Shown here: positions 1-11,849 of the stretch, in pieces | Position numbering within the stretch: position 1 is the stretch's first letter | Layout: each line of letters opens with the position of its first letter | DNA from: Diphasiastrum complanatum | Taxonomy: Eukaryota > Streptophyta > Lycopodiopsida > Lycopodiales > Lycopodiaceae | DNA: 64,000 nt | Reading direction: 5' to 3' | Assembly: GCA_029204225.1 (NCBI GenBank) | Contig: CM055113.1 | Location: 21,349,798 to 21,413,797, forward strand | Notes under the pieces: model-generated | Seen by the model: only the letters and a program-made list of their open reading frames with translations | Databases searched by the model: none | What the model was told of the DNA's origin: nothing | Made by a program: the position numbers and the translations under genes

Positions 1-2095
1 AGAAGAAGAAGAAGAAGAAGCTTTATTAATGTCTTTTCCATGCCAAAAGGCATATAAGACTAAGGAAATACATGTCAAGTATGTGGTAACCGTGGAGCGT
101 GTAAACGCCTCCAAAAACTGAATAAAGAACATCTAGTACAAGTTAAGATAACTACATAAATGATAATCTCTGTGCATGGTAGTCAAATGTGTCCATGTCA
201 AGATGCCAGGTCTGTACTGGCGCTATAGAAGGATGTAATGAGAGCTGTAGCATGAGGAAGTGCAGGAGCCTGCTGACGTCGCCTGTGAACAGGAGCATGT
301 ATAGTGTGTCTCTGTGTAAGAGGTCTAGTAGAGCGTGTAACTCTCGTGACCACCTGAGGCTGGGTGATGCATCGTCTCTGCATCCTAGGTCTGGGAATGT
401 CGTCGCAATCGCTGTCAATCATGTCCGCATCAGAGCGTGATCTCCGGCGAGAGAAAAGGATGTAATCTGAGACTGTGAGTCTGGATAGGTGTGCTGAGCT
501 ATTTGACATAGGTCCTGACACAGGAGGGACATCTCACGTATCATAAGTGCCACACATCTAGGGTCCTCATATGAGATGAGGGATCGTAATGTAACTGGTG
601 TCTGACGAAAAAGGCAATGATATCGTCCTCTAATATCATAGTAAGCTGGACATGTGAAAAGGAAATGCTCCTCTGTCTCAACCATAGATAATGAGCATAA
701 CTAACAAAACGCTCCTCACGTGGGGTACCCTGAAAGCGTCCAGTCTCAATCGCCAACTGGTGTGAGGACACTCGGAACTGGCCCAGAATAAATCAGAGCC
801 CATGAGATAGCCCTGAGGTGAGATAGTGTGGTAAAACTGGAAATCCAACTGTGTCTAGCTCCAGAAAGTGTGTCCTGTAATAGTCGGGTTTGACCCCGAG
901 CTGTCCCTGCCATGTCCGGCTCAGGTATGCTCTATAGAGAAAGCGTCTGATATACTCATGGGTGCCCGATGGAAGGTCTGTGATAGAAATCCCAAGTGTA
1001 TCCAGTATCCGGGAGGCTTGAGAAAACCATGATAGTCGATGCCCCTGATCATAAAGGTCTCGCGAGGAGGCAAGTGCCGTCTGTGTGTATCTCTGCTCAT
1101 TTGTGGGTAACGTCATAATACACTGAACATGTAGAATAAGCTGAAAGATGGCGGATAGCTGAATGGGAGGGACCGCGAACTCTGTCAAGATAATCTGATG
1201 TGGGACAGATGGCTTAGCCCGTATCATACGAGATCGCATGAGAACCTGCAGTCGTGAAATACTGGCCCAATCCGAAGATGTAAGACCTGCACACCATACC
1301 TCTGCTGCATATAGGGCTGTGGGAGTAATGAGAGTATCAAAAAGCTGACATTTACTTGAGGCATCCCGAATAAACCGTCTGAAACAGAAGCGCTCTAACT
1401 GGACAAGGGAGGCGTGACCCTTACCAAGTCTGGCGGAGGCTGCCTGTCGCATGCCAAAGATAGGACCTGTAAAAAGCACGCCAAGGTAAGTGTAAGAAGA
1501 TACGACCTCCAAGGGTTGCCTATCAAAGATGAGTTCCTGGCGCTGCATCAAAGCTCTCGATGTGTTGAAAACCATAACTTTGGTTTTCAATATGTTAACC
1601 CACACTCCCCATCTACTGCAGAAGGCATGAAGGCTGTCCAGCTGTCGCTGTAATCCCTCTCTGGAAGAAGATAGGAGGACCGCGTCATCTGCATATAAAA
1701 GTATAGCAATCAAGATGCTCCCAAGCCTACAACCTGTGCCATCGCATCCCTCAATAACTCTCTCAAGCTTGTCAATATATAGTCCAAACAGGGTTGGGGA
1801 TAGAGAACAACCCTGCTTCACGCCAATAGTGCTCCAGATGTGGTCTGAGATGCCGGTATCACTCCGAAAACATCCAAGGACTCTCTCATATAGTGCCATC
1901 ACTGCTAAGATCATGTCAGTAGAAAAACCAAGATCACGTAGACGCTGAATGAGAAGGGATCGTGGAACAGAGTCGAAGGCTTTCCTGAAGTCAACAAAAC
2001 AACAGTAGACCCGTTCTCTTCTGTCATCTCCTGAGCCATTGAGAGAAACTTAGAGCCTTTTGCAACGGGGTTGTGCAAGGCCTGATGCAGGTGTA
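1..2095 (-). mobile_element. 5'-truncated LINE (LINE-1 copy), 3' end at left edge
   Basis: Non-LTR retrotransposon remnant read on the minus strand. It holds the C-terminal half of a LINE-type reverse transcriptase and the cysteine-rich tail, and ends at positions 1-20 in a run that reads (CTT)n on the element strand, which looks like a simple-repeat 3' tail. Homology to the RT fades just above 2013 and nothing LINE-like continues past about 2095, so this copy is 5' truncated, as is normal for LINE insertions. The left window edge may cut the tail. A second copy lies at 2770-4035. Confidence 0.85.
419..2013 (-). pseudogene. LINE reverse transcriptase, C-terminal part, frameshifted
   Basis: This would copy element RNA into DNA at a nicked target. 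The open frame from 1914 to 793 (373 codons) carries GVKQGCSLSPTLF (residues 31-43) and the catalytic YADD box (74-77), then thumb-like sequence with YLGVLF. The same frame continues upstream to about 2013 with CCFVDFRKAFD, the RT A-motif, so the ATG at 1914 is internal and not the true start. After the stop at 793 the reading shifts frame: 771-690 reads LAIETGRFQGTPREERF and 685-419 reads EEHFLFTCPAYYDIR, the cysteine/histidine tail typical of plant and animal LINEs. Frameshifts and the missing N-terminus make it dead. Identification as a LINE RT is firm; the clade is not assigned. Confidence 0.88.
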
Positions 2096-2109
2096 GATAC
2101 AAGGCCTAG

Positions 2110-2620
2110 TGTGGGTGCAAAGGCAAGGCATATTCACAGGGGACAGGTTGTTCCTACAACTTACCAACGCACATGCAGCCACCTTGGGCTTCTACCTCAG
2201 CAACAAGTGCTCCCGGTCCCTCTTTGAGATAAATCCCACCAACCGGGGGGGGGGGGTTGCTGTTGGTGCTTTAGGCACGAACTTGCACGTGTTAGCAATT
2301 TGTTGCCGACCCACTAAAAACAGGCCATGTGGCACCACAGCCCCGGCCTTGCCCGATTAAATAGGTGCCCGGGAAAATTCTATTCCACAGGCACCGGTGC
2401 CATTGAACTTTGAGCACCGGCGCCATTTTTTGCAGGCATGTGAGGGGTAGCACCAATTCCTTGCAACCATTGGTGCCACTTTCACGGGCACATGACATTT
2501 TCACAGGCACCGGCCTGGCACCGATGCCACTCTCCCAGGCACCCACATGCACATGAGGTAGTTCTCCAGTTTGCAATTATATAAGCCATTGGACAAAGCA
2601 AAGGTTTGGTTATGGGATTA
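2110..2620. repeat. GC-rich stretch with repeated GGCACCGGTGCC-like motifs
   Basis: Between the two LINE copies lies a GC-richer stretch with a 12-G run (2245-2256) and several imperfect copies of a self-complementary motif: caggcaccggtgccat near 2390, agcaccggcgccat near 2414, and related versions at 2470-2545. Short open frames here have no family resemblance. It may be a decayed small transposon or a decayed tandem array. I cannot classify it. Confidence 0.35.
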
Positions 2621-2769
2621 TCTTTTTAGCTTCCCGATGACCTGGTGCTCCGAGCAGCCAAAATTGAAAAGAAAAAGAGGAAAAGTGTGGCTGTGAGTGT
2701 GCCGAGGCCAATAGCCCAAGTGCTTCTAAGATATGATTGGGGGGAGAAATAAGATAAGATTGCCCTTCC

Positions 2770-4035
2770 CAAGTCTAGTTGTGGCTGCTTGTCGCATACC
2801 AAATATAGGGGAATAAAGAGTACTCCCATGTTAGTGTAGGATCACCGCTTGTGGTTGTCCATCAAAAATGAGCTCCTATCGCTGCATTAAAGCTTTGGAT
2901 GTATTGAAGATCATAATCTTGGTATTTGCAATGTTAACCCCAAAACCACCCATCTGATACCAAAAGCATGAAAACTATCCAACTGTCTTTGTAAGCCCTC
3001 TCTAGTTTGAAAGACTAGGGCCACATCATTTGCATAGAGAAGAATGGCAACCACCGCACTGCTCAATGGGCCTCTCAAGCTCATCAATGTATAATCCAAA
3101 AATTGTAGGTGATGGGGAACAACTCTACTTCACCCCTATCATGCTCATATTTGCTCTGAAATACCTTTGTCACTCCTTAAATAACCCAAGAGTCTTTCAT
3201 ATAATGTCATCACCGCTAGGACTATGTTAGTGGTGAAACCAAGATCTCATAGTCAACATAACAATGATAAACCCACTCTCTCCTATGTCTAGCCTCCTCA
3301 ATAAGAGCATGAACAGTAAAGATATGATCTGTAGTGGAACAATGACCCCTAAAACCTGCCTATTCCAATAATGTAATTGCCTAGTCTCAGCCTCAGAACA
3401 AATAGAAGACTAAAGAATAGTGCCACACAACTTAGCTATGACATGTTCGATCATGATAGTAGGGTAGTTGCCTGGATTCATGGGGTCACCATTTTGGTGG
3501 ATGGGATGGATGATGTTAGTGCAGTAGGATAAAGGAGTGATCAAAGAGGTTAGTGGGAAGGATACAGAAGTCGAATATCAAAGAAATGGAGAATTGTGAC
3601 CGCATGTGGGTAGTCGACAACGTTGTGCCCACCATGTGTATCTGCCCAAGTCAGGTCAACAAGCTAAGCCATTGTAAATGGCTAACTTGTGAACTTTGCC
3701 TAGTTGCAACAAATAGCTAGTGACAAGTCCCAACATGTCATTTGACGTCTTAGTAACTCCCATATCATCACACTCAAGGGCCCGTATGCGTAACTTATTG
3801 GCAACATCATGGAAATCAACTTGGCATGATGCAGTCCTAGCATTAGGATCACCAGTGAGAAGGTGCCCTCGCTCGTCATATCTAGTAATATCTGTGGAAA
3901 TATTTGTATAAGGACATCTGGATAACCTAAACAAAGGAAGAAAATTTCGGAGGAAACTAGCAAACTGCAACAAATAGAGCCCTATCCACCTCGATGCCTT
4001 GTCTTGAAATGCAAAACCATAAGTATCATGCATGC
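2770..4035 (-). mobile_element. Second LINE copy: endonuclease and N-terminal RT remnants
   Basis: From 2770 to about 3245 the DNA follows the first copy (its 1417-1930 region) closely, including an equivalent of the catalytic box that here reads YAND. From 3245 to 3500, parts upstream of copy 1 appear in broken frames (a PGNY motif and a glycine-rich motif before the A-motif). The frame at 4033-3656 contains GDPNARTASCQ and LLQLGKVHKLAIYNGL, which resembles the apurinic endonuclease domain of LINEs (GDFNAR box). So this copy keeps 5' parts that copy 1 lost, with a deletion between endonuclease and RT. The RT assignment is strong; the endonuclease assignment rests on one motif plus position. 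Confidence 0.72.
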
Positions 4036-4100
4036 TCCATGCCTCATGAACTCAATAATCAAATGTAATGACTCCTTGTATACGCATGCATGTTAGAAAT

Positions 4101-4322
4101 CGATAGCTACCGAAATACAAGTGTTTCATGAAAATCATGAACACAATTACCAATTGACCTCTGCCATGCTAGGGAGTGCTAATATGATTAGTGCACTTCT
4201 ATCGAAGACTTTAGCTTTAGTTAAAATATTAGTTTCTCATCTGATTCGATAGCTACCGAAATAGAAGTGTTTCATGAAAATCATGAACACAATTGCCAGT
4301 TGACCTCTGCCATGCTAGGGAG
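4101..4322. repeat. 76-bp direct repeat, 146-bp spacing
   Basis: The 76-bp unit starting cgatagctaccgaaata at 4101-4176 recurs at 4247-4322 with only a few substitutions. It lies immediately before the gypsy-1 protease remnant, so it may be a local duplication within that element's gag region. Confidence 0.8.
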
Positions 4323-5534
4323 ACCCTCCAGTTTTGGGCCTCACGATTTGGTATGCATGCATGGGACAATGGGTGATAAGACAATTAGAGTAATGGTGGA
4401 TGATGGGGCAAACCCATAACTTCATCAACTACAACTTGGTCAAAAAGCTTAAATTTCCAGAAACACCTAGTTAGCATAGGTATATAGTTTTCTTGGCCAA
4501 GGGGGCAAACAAATGGTAGATGGTAGAGCAATCCAATTGCATGGGAAACACGACATTCCTAATAGTCTCATTGTGTGCTGCACAGAACTTCTTCAGCTTA
4601 TTGGAAACAATCAGCATAAGATACGTCTTTGTGACCTTCAATTTATATTAGATGATTGTGTTTTTAGTACTACTTATCATAACTTTTAAATATTTAGATG
4701 TTTTATTAGCTAAATTTTATGATGTATATCCTAAGGATTATGGTTTACCACCCAATAGAACTGTGGACCATGCCATTAATTTAGCACCTAGTACAACACC
4801 CATTGCTAAACCTCCATATCAGTCAGCCAACTAGAAGATGAAGAAATAACTAAACAATTAACAAAATATCTTAGAAGGTCAAATTCAAGCTAGTAGTTCA
4901 CCTTGGCCAACTCCAATACTACTAGTTAAAAAGGAGGAAGGGTCTATGTGATTATGTGTCTATTATAGAGCCCTAAATAAGGTCACTTTAAAAAGCAAGT
5001 ACCCTATGCCTCGGGTAGATGAGTTGTTTGACCAATTCGAAAATAGCATATAGAGCTTCTCATGGTCATTATGAGTTTAGGGTGATGGCGTTTGTACTCA
5101 CAAATGCTCCAGGTACTTTTATTACGTTAATAAGCAGTGTTCTGCAGCCATACTTAGAAAATTTTGTTGTAGGTTTACTAAACAACAAGTAGGACATCTG
5201 TTCTGAATATAGGTTGTTGTTGAAATAGCTTCAACCCAGAAGGACATTCTCGTCTACAGTAAAACCAAGAAAGAGCATTTGGCTCACCTTAAGAAGGTGT
5301 TTTATTTGATCAGAAAACATAATTATCTGCCAAAACACCTAAGTGTGAATCCTTTACTAAACAAATAACTTCCTTGGGCCATATTATCTCAAAAGATGGG
5401 ATTATGATGGACCCCAATAGTTACGGCCATATTTAATTGGCTGAGACCAACTAGTGTATCTAACCTTCAAATTTTTCTAGGTTTGTCCACATATTACAAA
5501 CAATTTGTCAAGGGTTATGGTTAAATAGCAATTC

Positions 5535-5831
5535 CATAGTTGCACTGCGTTTCTAGAAATGTGTCCACAAACAAGTTTCTGAAACGCGTTTATGGTTTGG
5601 GGCAACATTTCTCATGAATGTTTTTATTTATTTTTATTTTTGTGGTATCGAATTAAAGCATTAAATTAAGGGAAGTAGATTTATGTAGGTTGCCAAATGT
5701 TTTGGGTACATTCCTATTGATTTTTTAAAATCTGTTTTTTTTTTTTAGAGAGTCTGAATCCAAAAATGAGTTTCTAAGAAACACGTTTATGTTTTTTTTT
5801 TTTTTCAAAAACGCGTTTCTATGCAACTATG
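5535..5831. mobile_element. hAT-like MITE, 297 bp, between RT and RNase H of gypsy-1
   Basis: The element begins CATAGTTGCA and ends TGCAACTATG, a perfect 10-bp terminal inverted repeat. It is flanked by AGCAATTC (5527-5534) and AGCAGTTC (5832-5839), an 8-bp target duplication with one mismatch. It has no coding capacity. Internal copies of an AAACGCGTTT-like palindrome occur near each end. Eight-bp duplications and short TIRs are features of the hAT superfamily, so this is a non-autonomous hAT-like element. The gypsy-1 pol homology resumes directly after it. Confidence 0.82.
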
Positions 5832-6949
5832 AGCAGTTCCCATGAAAAATCTTCTTAAGTAAAAGGGAAAGGAATTCGTTTGGAAGTCCGAGCAACAAGA
5901 GAGTTTTGATACTCTCAAAACAGCTTTAGCTACAACACCAATATTGAAAGTCGTCAACCCAAATCAACCATTTGTGGTCGAAACATATGCTAGTGACTTT
6001 GCAGTAGGAGCAGTGCTAAACCAGAACAAATGATCTATTGCATTCGAGAGTAGAAAACTCGAACCCGTCCAAACTAGGAATAGTGCCTATGAAAAGGAAC
6101 TCTTTTCAACGATTCATGCCCTTAAGACTTGGAGGCACTATTTGTATGGTGCTAGCTTTGAAATCCTGACAGACCACAAGAGCCTTAGATATTTGAGCAA
6201 TCAGCCTGAGCTTAGGGGTCGAAAAGCTCGATGGGTTGAGTTACCTTGAATTTCATATGTCTGTAAAATATAGATGAGGTAAGCTTAATACAGTAGTTGA
6301 TGCTGATGATGAACAAATTTGAGTTTTACTCAAATTTGTAATGAGCTACTTGAGTCCTTGAGGGAAACATGTAAGCATGATGCTTATTTCTCCACAATTT
6401 GGAAGGCAATCCAGAATAGAAATTTACAGACTTCTGAACAAGTTCCTAGGTCTAAGAAAATTCATCCAAACATATGACAGATTTCATTCAGAATGAAGAG
6501 TCCAAGTATACGTCAGATGATGTTGAGGATTCCAAGTTTGTAGAACCAAAGTATACCACAAAGGTTGAGGGTCAAAGTTCTCAAGGATTCAAATGGAAAC
6601 AATAATCCATTATGTTCTACAAAAATAGGGTATGTGTCCCTAATCTATAGGATTTCAGGCGTCAAGTTCTTATGAATTTCATGACAACCCTACTATGGGA
6701 CACCCACACATTCAAAGGTGTCCCACACATTCAAAGAAGACATGAGCTTCTTAGGAGGCAATTTTTCTAGCCTAACATGAGAAAGGATGTCCATCAATAT
6801 GTGGTTAGTCTCCAGAAATGTCAAGTTAATAAAGGAGAGCGTTTAAAGGCAGGTGGCTTACTGCAACCTTTAGAAATACCAACTGCTAAGTGGAGAGTAT
6901 CTCCATGGATTTTATAGTAGGCTTGCCCAAGACCCAAAAAGGTCATGAT

Positions 6950-7079
6950 CAAGGTTACCAGCCGATTCGAATCGGAAAACGGTTGGAGTACAAAAAAAAA
7001 AATTTAAACAATTTTTGGGTTTTTTTTTTCCAGTTCGAACCGGCTCCGAACGATTCGAATCGCGGTTCGTGTAACTATG
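6950..7079. mobile_element. hAT-like MITE, 130 bp, inside gypsy-1 integrase
   Basis: The insert runs from CAAGGTTAC to GTAACTATG (imperfect terminal repeats, 7 of 9 matching) and is flanked by perfect 8-bp copies of GTCATGAT at 6942-6949 and 7080-7087. Subterminal GATTCGAATC palindromes occur on both sides. The integrase frame on the left runs exactly into the integrase frame on the right if the insert and one duplicate are discounted, which confirms the boundaries. Its right terminus resembles that of the 297-bp element, so the two may share one transposase source. Confidence 0.88.
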
Positions 7080-8189
7080 GTCATGATGCTATATGGGTCA
7101 TAGTTGACTATTTTATTAGAATAGCTCATTTTATCCCAATCAAAACAATTGCCACTCCAAAATTAGCAAGGTTATTTGTAGAAGAGCTATTTAAACTTTA
7201 CGGTCTTCCCTCTGGCATAGTCAGCGACCTGGATAGTAAGTTTAATGGGGTTCTTAGAGAGCATCGCCTCCATACTAAACTTAACATGAGTACAACTAAC
7301 TGATCATCCTCAGACGGATGGTCAAACAAAAAGAGTAAACCAAGTGCTAGGGGATATGCTTATAGAGCATACGTCAGCAAGAAGCAAACCAACTAGGAAG
7401 AACATCTTCTGACATTGGAGTTTGCTTATAATAGTGCTAAACATTCAACTACGAGATACAACCTATTTATGTTGATGTATGGTTTTCAGCCACGCTCACC
7501 CACAGCAATAGGATTTTAGCAAGAAAAAGTTGAAGTAACCAAAAAAAAATTAGAAGACCTAAACTAGATGGTAGAACATGCCAAAATAAGTATTATACAA
7601 GCCCAAGATTGAGCAAAGCATTATGCAAATCTGCACAGATGGGATGTTCAATTCTCCATTGGTGAAAAAGTATTCCTTCAAGTTCCAATTGACTCTAAAA
7701 CCCTTAAAAAACGAGTGTGTGCTAAATTATCTCCTAGGTATTGTGGTCGGTTTACCATTATTAGGAAATAGGCGACGTTACCTATGAAGTAGAACTCTCA
7801 AATAGTAGTAAGGCCCATCCAGTCTTTCATGTTAGTCAGCTTCAAAGGGCCTTAACGAGATCAGACAACTGGTAGGAAACAATGCTCTAGTTAAACCAAC
7901 AAGTGGAGTGATTAGGCTGTTCAGAATGCCACTTGGAAAAAGGAATTATTTCCAAATTTTGTCTTAAAGGACCAAGACAGTTCTTAAGGGAGAAAGAGTG
8001 CTACGAACTTGTAACCAAAGCCACACCCTAACAGAATTGATAGAGGCAAGGAAGCACAATATAGGGTGAGACGACATAAATGGCATGTGTAGGCATCAAC
8101 ATACGGCCAAATAGTGGATAAGGTCCTAAGATAGTGTAATGCCATGAGCTTACACTAGGCTATGCATATGCTTAATAATTCATCTAGCC

Positions 8190-10270
8190 TATTAAAATTT
8201 TGTCAAGATGTTACCTGTACTAGGCCTAGTTTTGACGAGTTCAATGCTATTTTTATTATAAGAGCAAATAAGATGACATAATCTCATGAGCAGGGACGAT
8301 TTTAAGGAACAAGCATTCGTAGCAAAGAAACAGGGGAAAAATTCAAGGAAAGGTGCAAAGGGCAAGAAGACCAAAGGGAAGTAAAAGCAGCAAGGGAATG
8401 GCGAGAAGACCAATCAATCAAACCAACAGGAAGGTGAAGAGAAGGCAAATTCGAACATGAAAGGAGATTGCTTGCGGTAAGCTAGGTCATTATGCAAAAG
8501 AACTCTGGAAAAACAATTTCAACAAAAAAAAACAAGCAGGAAATTTTGCCGAAGAAGAAAAAGGACTTGATACGAAGATAACTACTTTGGATCTTGGCAA
8601 TTTTGAGGATTAAATATCTAGTTTTCAGCAACTAGATGATGGCTCTAATGTCATACTAAAGATAACTATACTTATGGCATTAAGGGTGTTGGAAAGGTAT
8701 ATATTTAATTACCTTCAGGAAAGGTTGGCATAAACAAGAACTTACTCTCAATTTCAACTATTGCTAACCATCATATGATTGTGCATTTTGATGAAGAAGG
8801 AGTTGGAAGGCCAAATCATGAAGAGGCCTTACCGTCGAGACCAGGGATGTGAAACACCAAAAAGTGTGTTTTCACTTAGGGAGTTGGAAGGCCAAATCAT
8901 GAAGAGGCCTTACCGCTGGGGGGGCGTTGCCCCCCAAACCCCCACTGAGGGGCTACCGCCACTCGGACCCCCTGTTTCTCGGGGGCTACTGCCCCCCCGA
9001 ACCCCCTGAGCATTTATTGAAAACCAGAGCAAATAACAACCAAATAGCTATTGAAAATAAGATCTATTTGTGCCCCATCTACTACAGTTCTGAGAGGCAA
9101 AACGCTGGTTTGACCATTGATCCCCTAAAAAAATTTCAGCCATAAGCTATTTTCCAAAAAAAAAAAAAAAATTTAAACAATTCTAGGTTACGAATCGTGT
9201 TTCTGAGAAACGCGGTTTCAAAAACATGTTTGCCCAAAAACGTTCTAGAACTTGTTAATACAAATTTGTGTGGTCCTATGAAAACACAATCTCATGGTGG
9301 AGCAAATTATTTTATGTTGTTTGTAGATGATTATTCTAGGAAGATATGGGTATATCTTCTCATGAATAAGAGTGAGGCATTCAAAAGCTTTACTTGTTTA
9401 AGGCACACATGGAAAAAAAAAAACAGGTAGGCAAATCAAGATACTCCGCGCAAATAAAGGGGCAGAGTATCTTTCTATAGAATTTCAAATGTTTTGCAAG
9501 ATCAATGGTTTAAAGAGAGTTTGCACGCCTCAACAGAATAGAGTCGTAGAAAGAAAGAACTGTTATATTGTGGAAATTGCTGGGAGCATGCTTAAAAGTA
9601 AGAATGGTTTGCAAATTGGGCTGGAGATGTAGAAGATCCAAGACTTACTACAGGATATGTCTTTAATCTTGGATCAAGGTCAATATCTTGGAGTTCAAAG
9701 AAGCAACCTACCTGCATGATCTTCATATGGTACACGAAACACCTACAACACTTCAGTGTGATAACCAGAGTTACATCAAGTTGGCAAAGAATCCGGTTTT
9801 TCACGGCCGGGTGAAGCATATTTAAGTAGTAGTACATCTCATTAGAGAAAAATTTCAAAGTTTCGAAGTTGAGCTTATCTATTGTCCAACAGAAGAGCAA
9901 GTTGCGGATACTTTTACTAAGGATTTGCTAAAAATAGATTTGAAAAAGTTTAGAGAACTTCTATGGGTAATAGATAACAAAGTAAACATTAAGGAGGAGT
10001 GTAAGAAATTAATGTTTATTTTGTACCCCTAATGTTTCTAGGCCATGCCTACATGCTATTTTTTAGGGCATCATTTGGCTCTTTTCTTCCATAAGATTAG
10101 CCACCATTGTCTTGAGTTGAGTCATTTCGTGTCTCATAGAAAAAAATTCGAAGAAAAAAACAATGAGCATTGCAAGCTTGAATCGCTCCAATTTTGTGGA
10201 AATTCTCCTCCTGTTGCTCATTGATTAACTAAAAAAAACGTGTCATAGATGATGGCATCTTTTCTTGGAA
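8190..10270 (+). mobile_element. Ty1/copia element copia-1, internally deleted remnant
   Basis: A lysine/glutamine-rich gag tail (8270-8460) is followed by a zinc-knuckle remnant reading GKLGHYAKELW (8478-8510, broken frame). The integrase is at 9237-9590 (LCGPMKTQSHGG, LFVDDYSRKIWVYL; then, frameshifted, GAEYLSIEFQMFC and VVERKN). RNase H starts within a few bases of about 9605 ([16 protein letters not shown]) and ends near 9970 (EEQVADTFTKDL). The RT domain is gone. A polypurine tract aaggaggag (9991-9999) precedes TGTAAGAAATTAATG at 10000, the start of the 3' LTR; its right end is not clear and 10270 is approximate. Confidence 0.85.
8799..9008. repeat. 35-bp direct repeat and GC-rich hairpin-forming block inside copia-1
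   Basis: The phrase gagttggaaggccaaatcat, continuing to the following gaagaggccttaccg, occurs at 8799-8834 and again at 8881-8915. The second copy runs into a C/G-run block (8916-9008) with GGGGGG...CCCCCC arms around a short loop. The block interrupts the copia-1 protease-to-integrase region and looks inserted, but no target duplication was found. Confidence 0.6.
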
Positions 10271-11090
10271 TTATGACTGATAGAGATCCAATGCCTGAAT
10301 GATTAGTGGCAACAGAAATGATACGTCAGTCTGCTTTCCTGACAATTTGTGAAAACCAAGCAAGGGTCCTTGCCTATGGATGTACAATTCCATGGGAGCT
10401 AATATCAGAGAGTTCCTCTGGATGCAATTCTTAGCAACTGTGTTAAGCAAAAAAGATTCTTTTGGTTAAATGCTTGGTATTCCGATATCCAACAAGCTTG
10501 ACATGTCTCTTATACCAAAAGTTGGAGCACCACAAATGAGTATCATTGGTGAAGGGTCCCTACATCCAAATAAAAGCCATCTTGGACAATGTTTCCAGCT
10601 GGTTCAAATCGGCCGATTCTAACCAGTGCACAATCTAAACCCAACTTTTCAAAAAGGAAAATCGGCTACTTGGGGTTTTAACCATAAATTGTAGTTCGTA
10701 GGCAAGAACTCTATATACAATTAAATGTACATGTGTTCAATGGTCATGGAGATTATTGTTACTCATAGACATACTACAGTTTGTGATATGATTGTTGACT
10801 ATTCAGATTTCAATTTGGAACTCAAAACCCTGAAATTTTGGTACATGTTAAAAATTCATAAATTACAAATTTTAGACCCTGATACTAGATAAATCCAGTT
10901 CAAACAAGCCCAAGTTAGACCTCAATTCGTTCCCATTGGTCCTTAGCAAGGACATCATCATGGCCAGCGGTCGCACTAAAGAATTGAGAATCTGCTCTTA
11001 AAAGCGCTACGTGTACACATTGGGGAGGAAAAGAATGTGCCAAGCATGGAGGAGGACAACACAAGTTAACAACTAGCAAATTGAGTATCC
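10271..11090. other. Unassigned intergenic DNA
   Basis: No frame resembles a known protein. At 10588-10700 a sequence with ccagctggttcaaatcgg recalls the left part of the 130-bp hAT-like element at 6950, so a decayed relative may lie here, without recognisable target duplication. Confidence 0.3.
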
Positions 11091-11094
11091 TCAT

Positions 11095-11624
11095 TTATAA
11101 TGTTTTATGAGAACAAATAGACACTGCGTGTAATTGGATCAGCATGACATTCAATATAAATTCAAAACATTGAAGACAGTCTAGCCTGTCAGCTTTCTGC
11201 ATGCAACATACACGTAAAAAATGGTAGATGGACAAAATATGTCATTCACATACAATAAGCAAAAAAACAGGATAAGTAGGCATACAGATGGACTGGCAGA
11301 AGCATAGGACGGTCGGGGTGGGGAAGACTGACGGCCTTTATTTGCATTCAGCGACGACTCCTCATGATGTGTTGTAGAGATTGAACTTGTTGCCACTGAA
11401 GAAGTGCCACCAATCCCTACGCTTCGGACAGGATGAAAATCATAACCCGGTAGCACGTCGTCCTGGCCAAACATAAAATCTGAGAAAGGATTATCTTGCT
11501 TTTGGGGGCTGTTCAAGCCATGACTTGGATTCAAGGGAATGTTAGACGGTGGAGGTGATGTTGAGTGCAATAAGCCGAAGAAAGGATTGTCGTCTGATTC
11601 AATGCTCCTTTTTTGGCCCTCCAT
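11095..11624 (-). CDS. Small spliced gene with two NPF motifs, function unknown
   Basis: I read this as two coding exons: 11624-11286 (113 codons from ATG) and 11196-11095 (33 codons plus stop), joined in phase 0 across a GTATGC...TGCAG intron, giving 146 residues. The first exon is preceded by a good acceptor (tttgcag at about 11655). It is rich in Ser/Pro/Asn and holds two DNPF motifs (residues 12-15 and 54-57 or so) and DVLPGYD; NPF tripeptides are known ligands of EH domains in endocytic proteins, so a clathrin/endocytosis adaptor is conceivable. I do not recognise the family. The second exon is short and hydrophobic, so the gene may instead be a truncated copy of a longer one. A likely 5' exon lies at 13128-13205. 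Confidence 0.5.
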
Positions 11625-11849
11625 TGCAAGTTTGATGCAAACGTTGAGTACTGCAAATTGCACAAAAGGAATGAATTTTGTGGCTCACAATCACTCCGAG
11701 GCAGACGAATCAGCCAAATCCATTTATCATTTACGCAAATCCGCTTGAAGTGCTAACAGAGATCCTAACATTTCCACCTCCACATGCCTGCTAGAATTTC
11801 TTGACAAGCGTTGCTATATACCTAACACAAAAGGCAGCAATAGCTGGTT

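Larger units (their letters stand above)
4340..7960 (+). mobile_element. Ty3/gypsy element gypsy-1, heavily decayed pol
   Basis: Domains follow in Ty3 order with many stops and frameshifts. A protease-like motif VDDGA...HNFINYNLV lies near 4395-4440. The RT N-terminus at about 4710-5030 has [15 protein letters not shown]. The rest of RT is scrambled to about 5520. RNase H is at 5870-6250 (TWRHYLYG, ILTDHKSLRYLSNQPELRGRKARW). Integrase is at about 6690-7860 (DAIWVIVDYF, GLPSGIVSD, LEFAYNSAKHS, SPRYCG). Integrase before RNase H would mark copia; RNase H before integrase marks gypsy. LTRs were not identified on either side. Two hAT-like elements are nested at 5535-5831 and 6950-7079. The element cannot be functional. 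Confidence 0.85.

Noticed and set aside
8916-9008. Bacterial-style terminator or mobile GC island
   Set aside because: G/C runs can fold, but the context is a decayed plant copia element and no insertion marks were found.
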